Positions 1 to 7,707 are shown, counted from the first letter of the stretch. The stretch is DNA of 28,229 nucleotides from SIG565 sp045646145 (GCA_045646145.1 JAZRKE010000070.1:1-28229), one strand, 5' to 3'. A program made the numbers and translations. The notes: generated from the letters alone by a model not told the origin.

Positions 1-236
1 CTTGGTTTGATAAAATAAAGGCTATAGCACCCGAGCTTCAGTTTGCTGCCGAAACTAAGGTATATAAAGCAGAACCCGAAAAATATAAGGGACATGCGGG
101 AGACCTTAGCACAGTGCTCAGAATAGCCCTTACTGGCAGACGCAACACACCTGACCTTTGTTCAATTATGCAGGTGCTTGGAAAAGATACTGTGGAAGAA
201 CGCATAAACAAAGCAATCAATTACTTTAAGGGGTAA
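1..236 (+). CDS. gltX: glutamyl-tRNA synthetase, C-terminal end (partial)
   Basis: Only the last 77 residues are present, read in frame from base 3 to the TAA at 234-236; the gene begins before the window. The segment contains the run IALTGRRNTPDL followed by a short helix ending NKAINYF, which resembles the anticodon-binding end of class I glutamyl-tRNA synthetases found next to glnS in many Clostridia. The enzyme charges tRNA-Glu with glutamate in the cytoplasm. The stop lies 5 bases before the glnS ATG, so the two are almost certainly cotranscribed. The catalytic domain is outside the window, so the assignment rests on the C-terminal match and on the neighbour. Confidence 0.72.
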   Translation, partial: WFDKIKAIAPELQFAAETKVYKAEPEKYKGHAGDLSTVLRIALTGRRNTPDLCSIMQVLGKDTVEERINKAINYFKG

Positions 237-241
237 AGAAT

Positions 242-1924
242 ATGGAAGAGATAAAAAATACAGAAGAGTTAAAGCCCTCTAATTTTATACACGATTTTAT
301 TGATGAGGATTTAAACCGCGGTGTATATGACAAGGTTCAAACCCGTTTTCCGCCCGAGCCCAACGGTTATCTTCATATAGGACACGCTAAGGCTATATGC
401 ATAGATTTCGGCACCGCCGAAAAGTATGGCGGAAAGTGCAATCTGCGTCTTGACGATACCAACCCCACCAAAGAGGACACCGAATATGTTGATGCCATAA
501 AAGAAGATATTAACTGGCTCGGCTTTCAGTGGGACAACCTTTATTTTGCTTCGGACTATTTTGATTTTATTTATGAGTGTGCACTAAAGCTTATAGATAT
601 GGGACTCGCCTATGTTGACGAATCTACTCCCGACGAAATTCGCGAAATGAGAGGAACGCTCACTGAAGCGGGTATTAATTCCCCCTACCGCGACCGACCC
701 ATACAGGAAACCAAAGACCTTTTTGCGCGTATGACTAAAGGCGAATTTGAAAACGGTGCAATGGTGCTTAGAGCCAAAATTGATATGGCTTCATCTAATA
801 TCAATATGCGTGATCCCGTTATCTACCGAATTTTACACGCCCACCACCACCGCACAGGCGATAAGTGGTGTGTGTATCCGATGTATGATTTCGCCCACCC
901 GTTATCCGACGCTAAGGAGGGTGTTACACATTCTCTGTGTTCGCTCGAATTTGAAAACCACCGTCCTCTTTATGACTGGTTTTTAAAGGTTCTTGAGATT
1001 CCCACACCGCCAAGGCAAATTGAGTTTGCAAGAATGAATGTAAACTATACGCTAACAAGTAAGCGTAAATGCTTAAAACTGGTTAATGACTCTCTTGTAT
1101 CGGGTTGGGATGACCCCAGAATGGCAACACTTTGCGGTATGCGCCGCCGTGGATATCCTGCCGAGGCTGTAAGGGAATTTGTTAATAAAATCGGCGTTTC
1201 AAAGGCATACAGCGTCATTGACTATGCGTTGCTTGAATCCTGCGTGCGCGATTACCTAAATATCAATGCTGACAGAGCAATGGCGGTTCTTCGTCCTTTA
1301 AAGGTTATTGTAGATAACTACCCTGAAGATAAAACGGATGAAATTGCCGTTGATATCAATCCAAACAATCCTGAACTCGGCAAAAAAACAGTTACCTTTT
1401 CAAAAGAACTTTATATTGAACATGATGACTTTATGCTGAACCCACCTGGAAAGTATTTCCGCCTGTGCCCCGAAAAAGAGGTGCGCTTAAAAGGCGCCTA
1501 CTATGTTAAATATGCCTCTCACGAGGAGGACGAAAACGGTAATATAACCACCGTTCATGTTACCTATGATCCTGAATCCTTCGGAGGTGAAACACCCGAC
1601 GGCAGAAAGGTTAAAGGCACACTTCATTGGGTTAATGCACGAAACTCCGCTAATGCCACCGTTCGCCTTTACGACCGCCTTTTCAATGTTGAAAACCCGT
1701 CTGACGAAGAGGGCGTTTCCTCCTTTGCAGATAACCTTAACCCCAACTCCTTAGAAATTCTCGACAACTGTAAAGTGGATGCCGATTTAATAAATGCTAA
1801 ATCGGGCGACACCTTCCAGTTTATGCGTCAGGGTTATTTCTGTGTGGATAAGGATTCCACCCCTGATAATCTAATCTTTAACCGCACCGTAGCTCTCAAA
1901 GATTCTTTTACTAAAAAGGTATAA
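242..1924 (+). CDS. glnS: glutaminyl-tRNA synthetase
   Basis: A 560-residue class I aminoacyl-tRNA synthetase that charges tRNA-Gln directly with glutamine. The N-terminus carries the GlnRS pattern NFI...IDEDL followed by RFPPEPNGYLHIGHAK, with the HIGH signature at residues 45-48. The KMSKS-type loop reads LTSKRK at about 271-276, a usual GlnRS variant. The C-terminal third is the two-barrel anticodon-binding region typical of GlnRS. Length matches the family (about 550). The ATG at 242 follows the gltX stop by 5 bases, and the next gene starts 3 bases after the glnS stop, so it sits in a tight operon. A dedicated GlnRS means this organism need not depend only on the GatCAB amidation route, although it may have both. 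Confidence 0.96.
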   Translation: MEEIKNTEELKPSNFIHDFIDEDLNRGVYDKVQTRFPPEPNGYLHIGHAKAICIDFGTAEKYGGKCNLRLDDTNPTKEDTEYVDAIKEDINWLGFQWDNLYFASDYFDFIYECALKLIDMGLAYVDESTPDEIREMRGTLTEAGINSPYRDRPIQETKDLFARMTKGEFENGAMVLRAKIDMASSNINMRDPVIYRILHAHHHRTGDKWCVYPMYDFAHPLSDAKEGVTHSLCSLEFENHRPLYDWFLKVLEIPTPPRQIEFARMNVNYTLTSKRKCLKLVNDSLVSGWDDPRMATLCGMRRRGYPAEAVREFVNKIGVSKAYSVIDYALLESCVRDYLNINADRAMAVLRPLKVIVDNYPEDKTDEIAVDINPNNPELGKKTVTFSKELYIEHDDFMLNPPGKYFRLCPEKEVRLKGAYYVKYASHEEDENGNITTVHVTYDPESFGGETPDGRKVKGTLHWVNARNSANATVRLYDRLFNVENPSDEEGVSSFADNLNPNSLEILDNCKVDADLINAKSGDTFQFMRQGYFCVDKDSTPDNLIFNRTVALKDSFTKKV

Positions 1925-1927
1925 AAA

Positions 1928-2677
1928 ATGAAAGTTCAGGACATTTATTCATTTTTAGATGAACAGTACGATTTTTCCGCCGCGTGTGATTTCGATAATT
2001 GCGGACTCCTTATAGGCGACAAAAATGCCGAAGTTACAAAGGCGATAATCGCACTTGACTGTGTAAGCGATACCATTGATTTTGCAATTGAAAACGGAGC
2101 AAATCTCATTATAACCCACCATCCCATAATTTTTGGTGGAATTAAGTCGGTTACCTCAGATACTGCGGTTTACAAAGCAATTGTAAACGGAATTTCGGTA
2201 ATTTGTGCACATACCAATCTAGATACTGCCGACGGCGGTGTTAATGACACGCTCTGCGAAATTTTAGATTTCAAAAATATCGAAAAATATGTCTGCGCAG
2301 ACGGTTTTGTTATACGTAAAGCAGTTCTTCCCTACCCTATGACCGCACAGGAACTTTCCCAATATGCTTGTGAACGGCTCGGCACTAATGCCCGTTTTAC
2401 CGATAATGGAAGCAAAATACAAACCGTTGCCGTATGCTCAGGTGCAGGCTCGGATATGATGTATGACGCTATAAATTCGGGTGCCGATGCCTACATTTCC
2501 TCAGAAATCAAGCATAATATTTTTATTGAAGCTTATGAAAAAAGCTTTAACTGCATTGACCTTGGACACTTTGCTACCGAGAAAGTAATTGTTCCAAAGC
2601 TATGCGGCGTAATTTCAGCCTCATTCCCCGAACTACAGGTTATACCTTTTGAAAAGAAAATAATTAATTACACTTAA
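1928..2677 (+). CDS. Nif3-like dinuclear metal center protein (GTP cyclohydrolase 1 type 2 family)
   Basis: A 249-residue Nif3/YbgI/YqfO family protein. Metal-ligand motifs are in order: the ITHHPIIFGG block, then HTNLDTADGGVND, and near the C-terminus DLGHFATEK, which together supply the His, Asp and Glu ligands of a dinuclear metal site in a toroidal hexamer. The length matches the compact form; there is no room for the PII-like insert of the roughly 370-residue YqfO type. The ATG at 1928 has AAAGG about 8 bases upstream, inside the glnS end, so translation is probably coupled. The physiological substrate of this family is not settled, and the 'GTP cyclohydrolase' label is by homology only. 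Transcription ends at the strong hairpin just downstream. Confidence 0.93.
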   Translation: MKVQDIYSFLDEQYDFSAACDFDNCGLLIGDKNAEVTKAIIALDCVSDTIDFAIENGANLIITHHPIIFGGIKSVTSDTAVYKAIVNGISVICAHTNLDTADGGVNDTLCEILDFKNIEKYVCADGFVIRKAVLPYPMTAQELSQYACERLGTNARFTDNGSKIQTVAVCSGAGSDMMYDAINSGADAYISSEIKHNIFIEAYEKSFNCIDLGHFATEKVIVPKLCGVISASFPELQVIPFEKKIINYT

Positions 2678-2687
2678 AGCATTTAAC

Positions 2688-2732
2688 AAAACTCCTCATA
2701 AATGGCATTGCCGTATATGAGGAGTTTTATTT
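2688..2732 (+). terminator. intrinsic terminator after glnS-nif3
   Basis: A perfect 13-bp inverted repeat (AAAACTCCTCATA / TATGAGGAGTTTT) with a 15-base loop spans 2688-2728 and runs into a T-rich tail. It lies 10 bases after the Nif3 stop. The left arm begins with A residues, so it could also stop transcription arriving on the minus strand from the membrane-protein gene. Confidence 0.85.
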
Positions 2733-2783
2733 GTATAACGGTGCGTAAACGGGGCAAAGAAAAGTGAAAAGGTGCGCGTTCAA

Positions 2784-3287
2784 CTATAATTTTTTCTTAA
2801 ATTTCCATTTTTTACTGCTGTGCCAAACAACATAATATATCACAACAAGGGAACAAAAATACATAAAGAATCCCAAGAAAAGGAAACCTGTTGCCTCTCC
2901 ACCCAGTTTATCGATTGTTTCTGAAAATATTAGAATGGTATCAAAATTTGTTGAGAACTCCACAATTGTATCACTATTGGGGTGGATGAACAACGTAATA
3001 TCCTCATTGGGAGAAATCTTTGATATATAGTCCTGCAACTTGGAATTAATGGATACACCATCGATAAAATATCGGTCTCCGTTTGCACAATCAATTGCAA
3101 TTTGCTGGATATGTCCTCTCCGCAAATCTTCTTTATATCCAAGGAATTGTGTTTGAATTTTAATGCATTCTTCCCGCGTTACCTCCTTATTCCAATATTG
3201 CATCCCAAAGGAGAAAACGCTTCCAAGAAGTATTCCCACAACCAGAAGGGTAATAGCCATTCCCAAGGGCATTGGGTCTTTTTTCAT
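2784..3287 (-). CDS. small membrane protein of unknown function
   Basis: Not recognised. The product is 167 residues if started at the ATG at 3285-3287, which has AAAGGAG 8 bases upstream; an upstream in-frame ATG at 3314 has no such site. It has a hydrophobic segment near residues 9-27, a soluble middle of about 100 residues with mixed charge, and a second hydrophobic segment near 132-155 followed by a Lys-rich tail (KKWKFKKKL). This suggests two membrane anchors with the middle domain outside the cytoplasm. It diverges from the broken integrase immediately to its right, and its start region lies beside the break point, so it may belong to the same accessory patch. No enzymatic motif is visible. 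Confidence 0.6.
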   Translation of the reverse strand: MKKDPMPLGMAITLLVVGILLGSVFSFGMQYWNKEVTREECIKIQTQFLGYKEDLRRGHIQQIAIDCANGDRYFIDGVSINSKLQDYISKISPNEDITLFIHPNSDTIVEFSTNFDTILIFSETIDKLGGEATGFLFLGFFMYFCSLVVIYYVVWHSSKKWKFKKKL

Positions 3288-3302
3288 TTTCCATTCTCCT
3301 TT

Positions 3303-4122
3303 GCAGTGCAGCAAGAAGCAATTAGCATTGCTCTTAAAGATGTATTACGAACTGTTTATATTAGAACTTTCAACAGGTATGCGCCGTGGAGAATTATTAG
3401 GACTTATGTGGGATGACTTAAACTTCCACACAGGCGAACTACGGATATGCCGTCAGGCAACAGTGGTGCACGGGAAAATAGAAATATCGGTGCCTAAAAC
3501 CAAAACCTCGGTTCGCACGGTAGTTCTACCGCCGTCTGTGGTGGAACTGCTCAGAGCGTATAAAGAAAGAGTAGGTTCAAGATGGATGTTTCCGTCACCG
3601 CAAACCGAAGACACACCGTTGCACCCGTCAGGATTGCTGAAAGCATTAAACCGAATAATCGAAAGGTCGAATTGTAAGCAAGTGCGGTTTCATGACTTAC
3701 GGCATACCTTCGCTACAATGGCACTCGAAAACGGTATGGACGTAAAAACACTGTCGGCGATGATAGGCCATGTTTCCGCCGCGACAACACTTGATATATA
3801 CAGCCATATGACCGACACAATGCAGATGCAAGCGGCAGTTAACATAGACCGCAAAATCGGCAAGACTGAAGCCGAGATGCCCGAAATAGAGGAAACACCC
3901 AAGCTACATATAAAAACCGCAACTTCAGCCAATTTTGAGCCGATTCCACGCAAAATACGAAAGCAAGGCACGGGTTGCGTGTTCCAAATAAACGAAAACC
4001 TGTGGGAAGGCAGTTACTTCCCACGATTACCAAACGGCAAACGTAAAAAATTCAACGTCTATGCAAGAACAAAAGATAAATGCGAAAAACTACTAGCGGA
4101 GGTGCTTTGCTCAAAGTATTAA
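3303..4122 (+). pseudogene. tyrosine-recombinase integrase, N-terminally truncated and frameshifted
   Basis: The catalytic domain of an ICE/phage-type tyrosine integrase is clear: TGMRRGELLGL (Arg I, codon 3382), HDLRHTFAT (His-x-x-Arg, from 3691), GHVSAATT (from about 3766) and the nucleophile Tyr in DIYSH (codon 3799). The N-terminal SAM-like DNA-binding domain is missing; upstream sequence overlaps the divergent membrane gene. Integrase-like sequence (QQEAISIALKD, 3309-3341) sits in a different frame from YYELFILELSTG (from 3343), with one orphan G at 3342 between them. This is as expected if a Gly codon of a KDGYYELF-type sequence lost two bases. An ATG at 3340 could start a 260-residue fragment but has no ribosome site. 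The C-terminus adds an arm-binding-like module (about 3955-4110). Probably non-functional. Confidence 0.8.
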
Positions 4123-4132
4123 ATTCATAAAA

Positions 4133-4420
4133 TTAATCTATAATTTCGTATGTGAAAGGTGATAGATTTAATTTTTTACAGAAAGAGACATTTCTTTCTA
4201 AAATTTCGTGTATCTTGGGCAAAAAGACTGCCAAATCATCGGGCAACTGCTTTTCACCTTTAATAACAACTTTATCTGCATCACAATCACTTCGGAGTAA
4301 ATCCCAAAAAGCACTCCAATTTTCTCCGTACCAATCTGGAAAGTCAAAAGCTTCTTTAATCCTTTTGTGAATTTCACCTAAGTATTTACAACCTGTAAAA
4401 TCTAATTCAATTATTTTCAT
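4133..4420 (-). CDS. barstar-family RNase inhibitor (immunity protein)
   Basis: A 95-residue protein matching barstar in length and pattern: an N-terminal beta strand (MKIIELDF), a helix with IHKRIKEAF, then FPDWYGENWSAFWDLL, which aligns with the barnase-binding helix-loop of barstar (YYGENLDALWDCL). By that alignment the residue equal to barstar Asp39 is kept (FWD), Trp38 is kept, Asp35 is Ser, and Tyr29 is Trp. Barstars bind and block the active site of barnase-type RNases in the cytoplasm. The gene lies 11 bases downstream of the barnase-like toxin gene on the same strand, the usual toxin-then-immunity order. Upstream base composition is AT-rich like the toxin gene, consistent with joint transfer. 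Confidence 0.88.
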   Translation of the reverse strand: MKIIELDFTGCKYLGEIHKRIKEAFDFPDWYGENWSAFWDLLRSDCDADKVVIKGEKQLPDDLAVFLPKIHEILERNVSFCKKLNLSPFTYEIID

Positions 4421-4431
4421 TAGTAAATCTC

Positions 4432-4998
4432 CTATACAATTTCAAAAAACGTTTTGTAATGGTCGTAGCTGACAAAAATTAGACCATCATTCGACCATAA
4501 TATTCTTTGAGAATTTCGTCTTCCATTTTTATAGTTAATATCTGCTTCATACCAAATTCTACCGGCAGATTGTGGCAAGTGTCCATCGTCGTTATCATAT
4601 TCTCCGGAATATATCATTTTTTCTGAAATAAAATTTGAAGGCCATTTCCCTCTTTTCCAACCTGCTTTTTCGGCTTCTTCATAAGTTACATAGTAATTTG
4701 GCAATACGGATTCATATTTTAATATCCAATCTGCACCGTCAATACCGTTTATAGTAGCTGTTCCGGATTTTATAGTTTTCATAACTAGTATTCTGCATCT
4801 GCAGTTTGGATGTAACGGCGGTTCTTTTGTAACGGTTTCACTAATAAGCCAAATTTTACCGTGTCTAACTCGGCAGTCGGGACAGGTTTTTAAATCAAGA
4901 ATTGCAATCCAATTCTTATATTTACTACTTTCCCCAAAGACTGGTTTCCAACTACTACCATTTATTAATTGCAACAGCAAATAAGCAAAAATATCCAT
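4432..4998 (-). CDS. MuF-linked barnase-type ribonuclease toxin
   Basis: A 188-residue protein in two parts. Residues about 35-75 carry KTCPDCRVRHGKIW and PPLHPNCRCR, the Cys/His signature at the end of phage MuF (SPP1 gp7-like) head morphogenesis domains. Residues about 100-188 form a microbial guanyl-preferring RNase domain like barnase: YVTYEEAEKAGW, WYEADINY (Glu73 equivalent), NSQRILWS (Arg87) and YDHYKTF (His102), so the catalytic set is complete. The ATG at 4998 follows AAAGGAGGTG by about 6 bases; the in-frame GTG at 5007 lies inside that site and is rejected. The bulk of a normal MuF domain is missing and no signal peptide is seen, so it is a toxin-module remnant or a stand-alone RNase. 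Its partner is the adjacent barstar. Confidence 0.88.
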   Translation of the reverse strand: MDIFAYLLLQLINGSSWKPVFGESSKYKNWIAILDLKTCPDCRVRHGKIWLISETVTKEPPLHPNCRCRILVMKTIKSGTATINGIDGADWILKYESVLPNYYVTYEEAEKAGWKRGKWPSNFISEKMIYSGEYDNDDGHLPQSAGRIWYEADINYKNGRRNSQRILWSNDGLIFVSYDHYKTFFEIV

Positions 4999-5062
4999 GT
5001 ATAACACCTCCTTTTGAAGATTATTATACTAAATATTTTTGCGACATTCACCGACATCTTTA

Positions 5063-5096
5063 AATAAATCCGTGCTTTAAAAAGCACGGATTTATT
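5063..5096 (-). terminator. terminator directly after tRNA-Pro
   Basis: A 15-bp perfect inverted repeat (AATAAATCCGTGCTT / AAGCACGGATTTATT, 4-base loop) followed on the minus strand by a T-rich run. Its first base pairs with the position of the last A of the encoded CCA, so the terminator abuts the mature tRNA end. Confidence 0.8.
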
Positions 5097-5171
5097 GGTC
5101 GAGGTGACAGGACTCGAACCTGCGGCATCTAGTTCCCAAAACTAGCGCCCTACCAACTGGGCGACACCTCG
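5096..5171 (-). tRNA. tRNA-Pro (anticodon UGG)
   Basis: Read on the minus strand, the 76-base sequence folds as a complete cloverleaf. The acceptor stem is CGAGGTG/CACCTCG, the D arm GCCC-AGTTGGTA-GGGC, the anticodon stem CTAGT/ACTAG with loop TTTGGGA, and the T arm has TTCGAGT. The anticodon is TGG (UGG, proline) with G at position 37, as usual for tRNA-Pro. The 3' CCA is encoded after discriminator A. It is transcribed alone from its own consensus promoter upstream and ends at an immediately adjacent hairpin. Its 3' end faces the integrase fragment, which is the side where tRNA-integrating elements insert, but no repeated 3'-end copy was seen. Confidence 0.96.
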
Positions 5172-5201
5172 TTATTTGGTTTTTTAAATAACACCTTGAT
5201 A

Positions 5202-5230
5202 ATTATATAGTAGTGATAGCAATTTGTCAA
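5202..5230 (-). promoter_or_regulatory. sigma-A promoter of tRNA-Pro
   Basis: On the minus strand TTGACA (5225-5230), a 17-base spacer, and TATAAT (5202-5207): a perfect consensus. Transcription would start near 5195, about 24 bases before the mature tRNA. Confidence 0.85.
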
Positions 5231-5242
5231 CTGAAATTTATA

Positions 5243-5270
5243 TTGAAAAAAGTGTAATTTAGTGTATAAT
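5243..5270 (+). promoter_or_regulatory. sigma-A promoter of the ymdB-recG operon
   Basis: TTGAAA (5243-5248), a 16-base spacer, and TATAAT (5265-5270), followed by a leader of about 30 bases and the GGGGAGG ribosome site of ymdB. It lies back to back with the tRNA-Pro promoter. Confidence 0.75.
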
Positions 5271-5305
5271 AATTATATATATGATTTAATGGGGAGGTGT
5301 GTGGT

Positions 5306-6085
5306 TTGAAAATTCTGTGTGTTGGCGATGTGTGTGGCTCGGTGGGCTGCGCTACAGTACGTGATAAGTTGCCTAAAGTCAAGCGGGAATATGGCATCGA
5401 CCTTACCATAATTAACGGTGAAAACTCTGCCGACGGCAACGGAATTACGCCTGCCAGTGCCGCTTCACTTTTTTGCTATGGCGCTGACGTTATAACGGGT
5501 GGCAATCACACTCTGCGCCGAGCCGAAATATATCCGCTACTTGATAGTAACCCAAATCTGCTTCGCCCAGATAATCTGCCTGAAGCTCAATTCGGTAGTG
5601 GCTACTGTCTTTACGATATGGGTAAAACACAGGTTGCCGTGATTAATTTATCGGGTAAAATCTTTCTTGAGACCCTAAATGCTGAAAATCCCTTTATAGC
5701 AGCAGACCAACTTATAGACCGCGCGAAAAAAGATGGTGCAAAAATTATTATTGTTGATTTTCACGCCGAAGCTACAAGTGAAAAACGCGCCCTGGGGCTC
5801 TACCTTGACGGACGTGTTTCGGTATTTTTTGGTACTCACACCCATATTCAAACCGCTGATGAGCAAATTCTACCCTCGGGGACAGGATACATCACCGACC
5901 TTGGGATGACCGGACCTAAACATTCGGTTTTAGGGGTTAAAAGCGATATTATCATTTCAAGACTTAAAGATAAAAATATGCAAAAATTTGAACTTGCTGA
6001 TGGCGAATGTATTTTAAACGCCTGCATTTTCACGGTTGACGATGTTTCGTCGACAGTAACACAGATTGAAAGAATTTATATATAG
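5306..6085 (+). CDS. ymdB: YmdB-type metallophosphoesterase (TIGR00282 family)
   Basis: A 259-residue calcineurin-like phosphoesterase of the YmdB family, dimetal phosphodiesterases that act on 2',3'-cyclic nucleotides and are linked in Bacillus to biofilm and cell-fate decisions. Ligand motifs are complete: CVGDV (Asp8), NGENSADG, GGNHT, DFHAEATSEK and FGTHTHIQTAD. The TTG at 5306 is taken as the start. It stands 8 bases after GGGGAGG and gives Asp at position 8 as in the family; the upstream in-frame GTG at 5297 overlaps the ribosome site. It is the first gene behind the promoter at 5243-5270, and the solute-binding protein gene follows after 33 bases. The Trp that normally follows the GNHT motif is Leu here. 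Confidence 0.93.
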   Translation: MKILCVGDVCGSVGCATVRDKLPKVKREYGIDLTIINGENSADGNGITPASAASLFCYGADVITGGNHTLRRAEIYPLLDSNPNLLRPDNLPEAQFGSGYCLYDMGKTQVAVINLSGKIFLETLNAENPFIAADQLIDRAKKDGAKIIIVDFHAEATSEKRALGLYLDGRVSVFFGTHTHIQTADEQILPSGTGYITDLGMTGPKHSVLGVKSDIIISRLKDKNMQKFELADGECILNACIFTVDDVSSTVTQIERIYI

Positions 6086-6118
6086 GCTGACTATCGTCAG
6101 CAAAGGAAGGTGAACGGA

Positions 6119-7690
6119 TTGAAAAGGATTTTAGCATTTATTATAGTGATATGCATAATGCTCTGCGCTTCAGCGTGCAGCGGTAGTCCCTCTGTTCAGC
6201 CTCAAATCCCACAAACGCCTCAGACAATCGGTGGTGAAGCGGTAAATTTGGCCTTCAACAGTGCCGATACCTTTAATCCATACACCGCAAAAACGACGCT
6301 CAATAAAAATCTCTGCTCGTTACTTTTTGACCCGCTTGTAACTGTAAATTCTCATATGCAGAGCGTAAATATATTGGCAGCCACCTGTGAATCGAATGGT
6401 AATAATCTTATTATAACCTTAAAAAATGCTAATTTTACCGATGGCTCACCGCTTACATCCGACGATGTAGTTTACTCATTTAATCTTGCCAAGGGCTCTT
6501 CATCACGCTATGGTGCGGTGCTTTCTACCGTAACTGCGGCACAGGCGCGTGATGCTAACTCGGTGATTTTTACTCTTTCAAAGGCAGACCCGTATGCTGC
6601 AAATTTGCTTACCTTTCCAATAATTAAAATCGGTACTGACCAATTAAAAAATGAGGATAATGTTTATTTAACCCCTGTTGGAACTGGCAGATATACACTC
6701 AATGCCGAGCAAAACGGACTGCTTTCCAATAAAAATTGGCACGGTGGCACTGTAAATATAGAAACAATAAACCTTGTTAATGCGCCTGACAAAGAGTCTC
6801 TTACCCACTCGGTTGAGATAGGCGCCATTGACTACTATTATACAGACCTTTCCGACTGCAATATTATCAGAATGAGCGGAGAAAGAATAAATGTCAATCT
6901 GAATAATCTCGTTTTCATTGGGCTTAATATGAATTCGGGACTGTTTTCCAGTGTTTATGCAAGACATGCAGTATCGGCAGGAATTGACCGAAGGATTATT
7001 TGTGAAGATGGTTATTATAATAATGCTATAGCCGCTACGGGCGTTTTTAACCCCGTTTGGAATGTCATTTCAGGCTCACAAACCATAGAAAATACAGCAA
7101 ATGTTAAAATTGCTATTGAGAATTTGGAAGAAATCGGTTATAATAAAAAAGATAATGAAGGCTATTTTTTGAATTCCTTTGGTAAACCGCTTAGTGTATC
7201 GTTGCTTGTAAACAAAGAAAACTCGTTCCGACTAAACGCGGCTAACCTGATTTCCAAACAACTTGCGTCTGTGGGAATTAAGGTTCAGGTAAAAGCAGTA
7301 GATTATGAAAACTATACTAAGCTTTTGGCCTCGGGCGACTTTGATATGTATATAGCCGAAACCAATATAACATATAATATGGATATATCCGAGCTTGTAA
7401 CACCTTCAGGTAAACTTTCCTTTGGAATACCCGAGGTGGCACATAATGATAAACCTGATGACGAGCAGGATGATACAACTAAATACGCGTTACAAAATGT
7501 TATTAATTCATTTTATTCGGGTACGGGTAACATTTCGGATATTGCCGTTACGGCTATATCCGAAATGCCGATAATACCTGTCTGCTACAGAACAGGGGTG
7601 CTTTTTTCGGGTGATAGAATTTCAAGTAACCCTAATGCCACAGCGGATGACATATTTTTCGGTTTTGAAAATATAACCTTTAATAATTAA
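6119..7690 (+). CDS. family 5 extracellular solute-binding lipoprotein (peptide ABC transporter type)
   Basis: A 523-residue periplasmic-binding-type protein with a lipoprotein signal peptide: KR, a hydrophobic stretch, then LCASAC with the lipidated Cys at about residue 20. The body shows SBP family 5 features, such as TFNPYTAKTTLN near the N-terminus, LLFDPLV, FTDGSPLTSDDVVYSF and a late segment on VKAVDYENYTKLLASGDFD. Family members capture oligopeptides, nickel or sugars for an ABC importer. The TTG at 6119, 8 bases after AAAGGAAGG, is chosen over the GTG at 6110 that overlaps that site. No permease or ATPase gene is nearby, so the importer partner must be elsewhere or the protein acts alone. 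The ligand cannot be predicted. Confidence 0.88.
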   Translation: MKRILAFIIVICIMLCASACSGSPSVQPQIPQTPQTIGGEAVNLAFNSADTFNPYTAKTTLNKNLCSLLFDPLVTVNSHMQSVNILAATCESNGNNLIITLKNANFTDGSPLTSDDVVYSFNLAKGSSSRYGAVLSTVTAAQARDANSVIFTLSKADPYAANLLTFPIIKIGTDQLKNEDNVYLTPVGTGRYTLNAEQNGLLSNKNWHGGTVNIETINLVNAPDKESLTHSVEIGAIDYYYTDLSDCNIIRMSGERINVNLNNLVFIGLNMNSGLFSSVYARHAVSAGIDRRIICEDGYYNNAIAATGVFNPVWNVISGSQTIENTANVKIAIENLEEIGYNKKDNEGYFLNSFGKPLSVSLLVNKENSFRLNAANLISKQLASVGIKVQVKAVDYENYTKLLASGDFDMYIAETNITYNMDISELVTPSGKLSFGIPEVAHNDKPDDEQDDTTKYALQNVINSFYSGTGNISDIAVTAISEMPIIPVCYRTGVLFSGDRISSNPNATADDIFFGFENITFNN

Positions 7691-7707
7691 ATCAGGGAGG
7701 ATTTTTT

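Noticed and set aside
3163..4122. Intact 319-residue integrase
   Set aside because: The first 50 or so codons lie opposite the membrane-protein gene and do not look like an integrase; the N-terminal domain is missing, there is no ribosome site, and a frame change is evident at 3342.
5096..5171. tRNA-Pro as a proven attachment site
   Set aside because: The 3' end of the tRNA is not repeated near 2.7-4.2 kb as far as I can see by eye, so integration here is only a possibility.
6085..6101. Hairpin GCTGAC-TATC-GTCAGC as a terminator between ymdB and the solute-binding gene
   Set aside because: The stem is only 6 bp and is followed by AAAGGAAGG rather than a T-run, and the genes are closely spaced; at most it affects translation.
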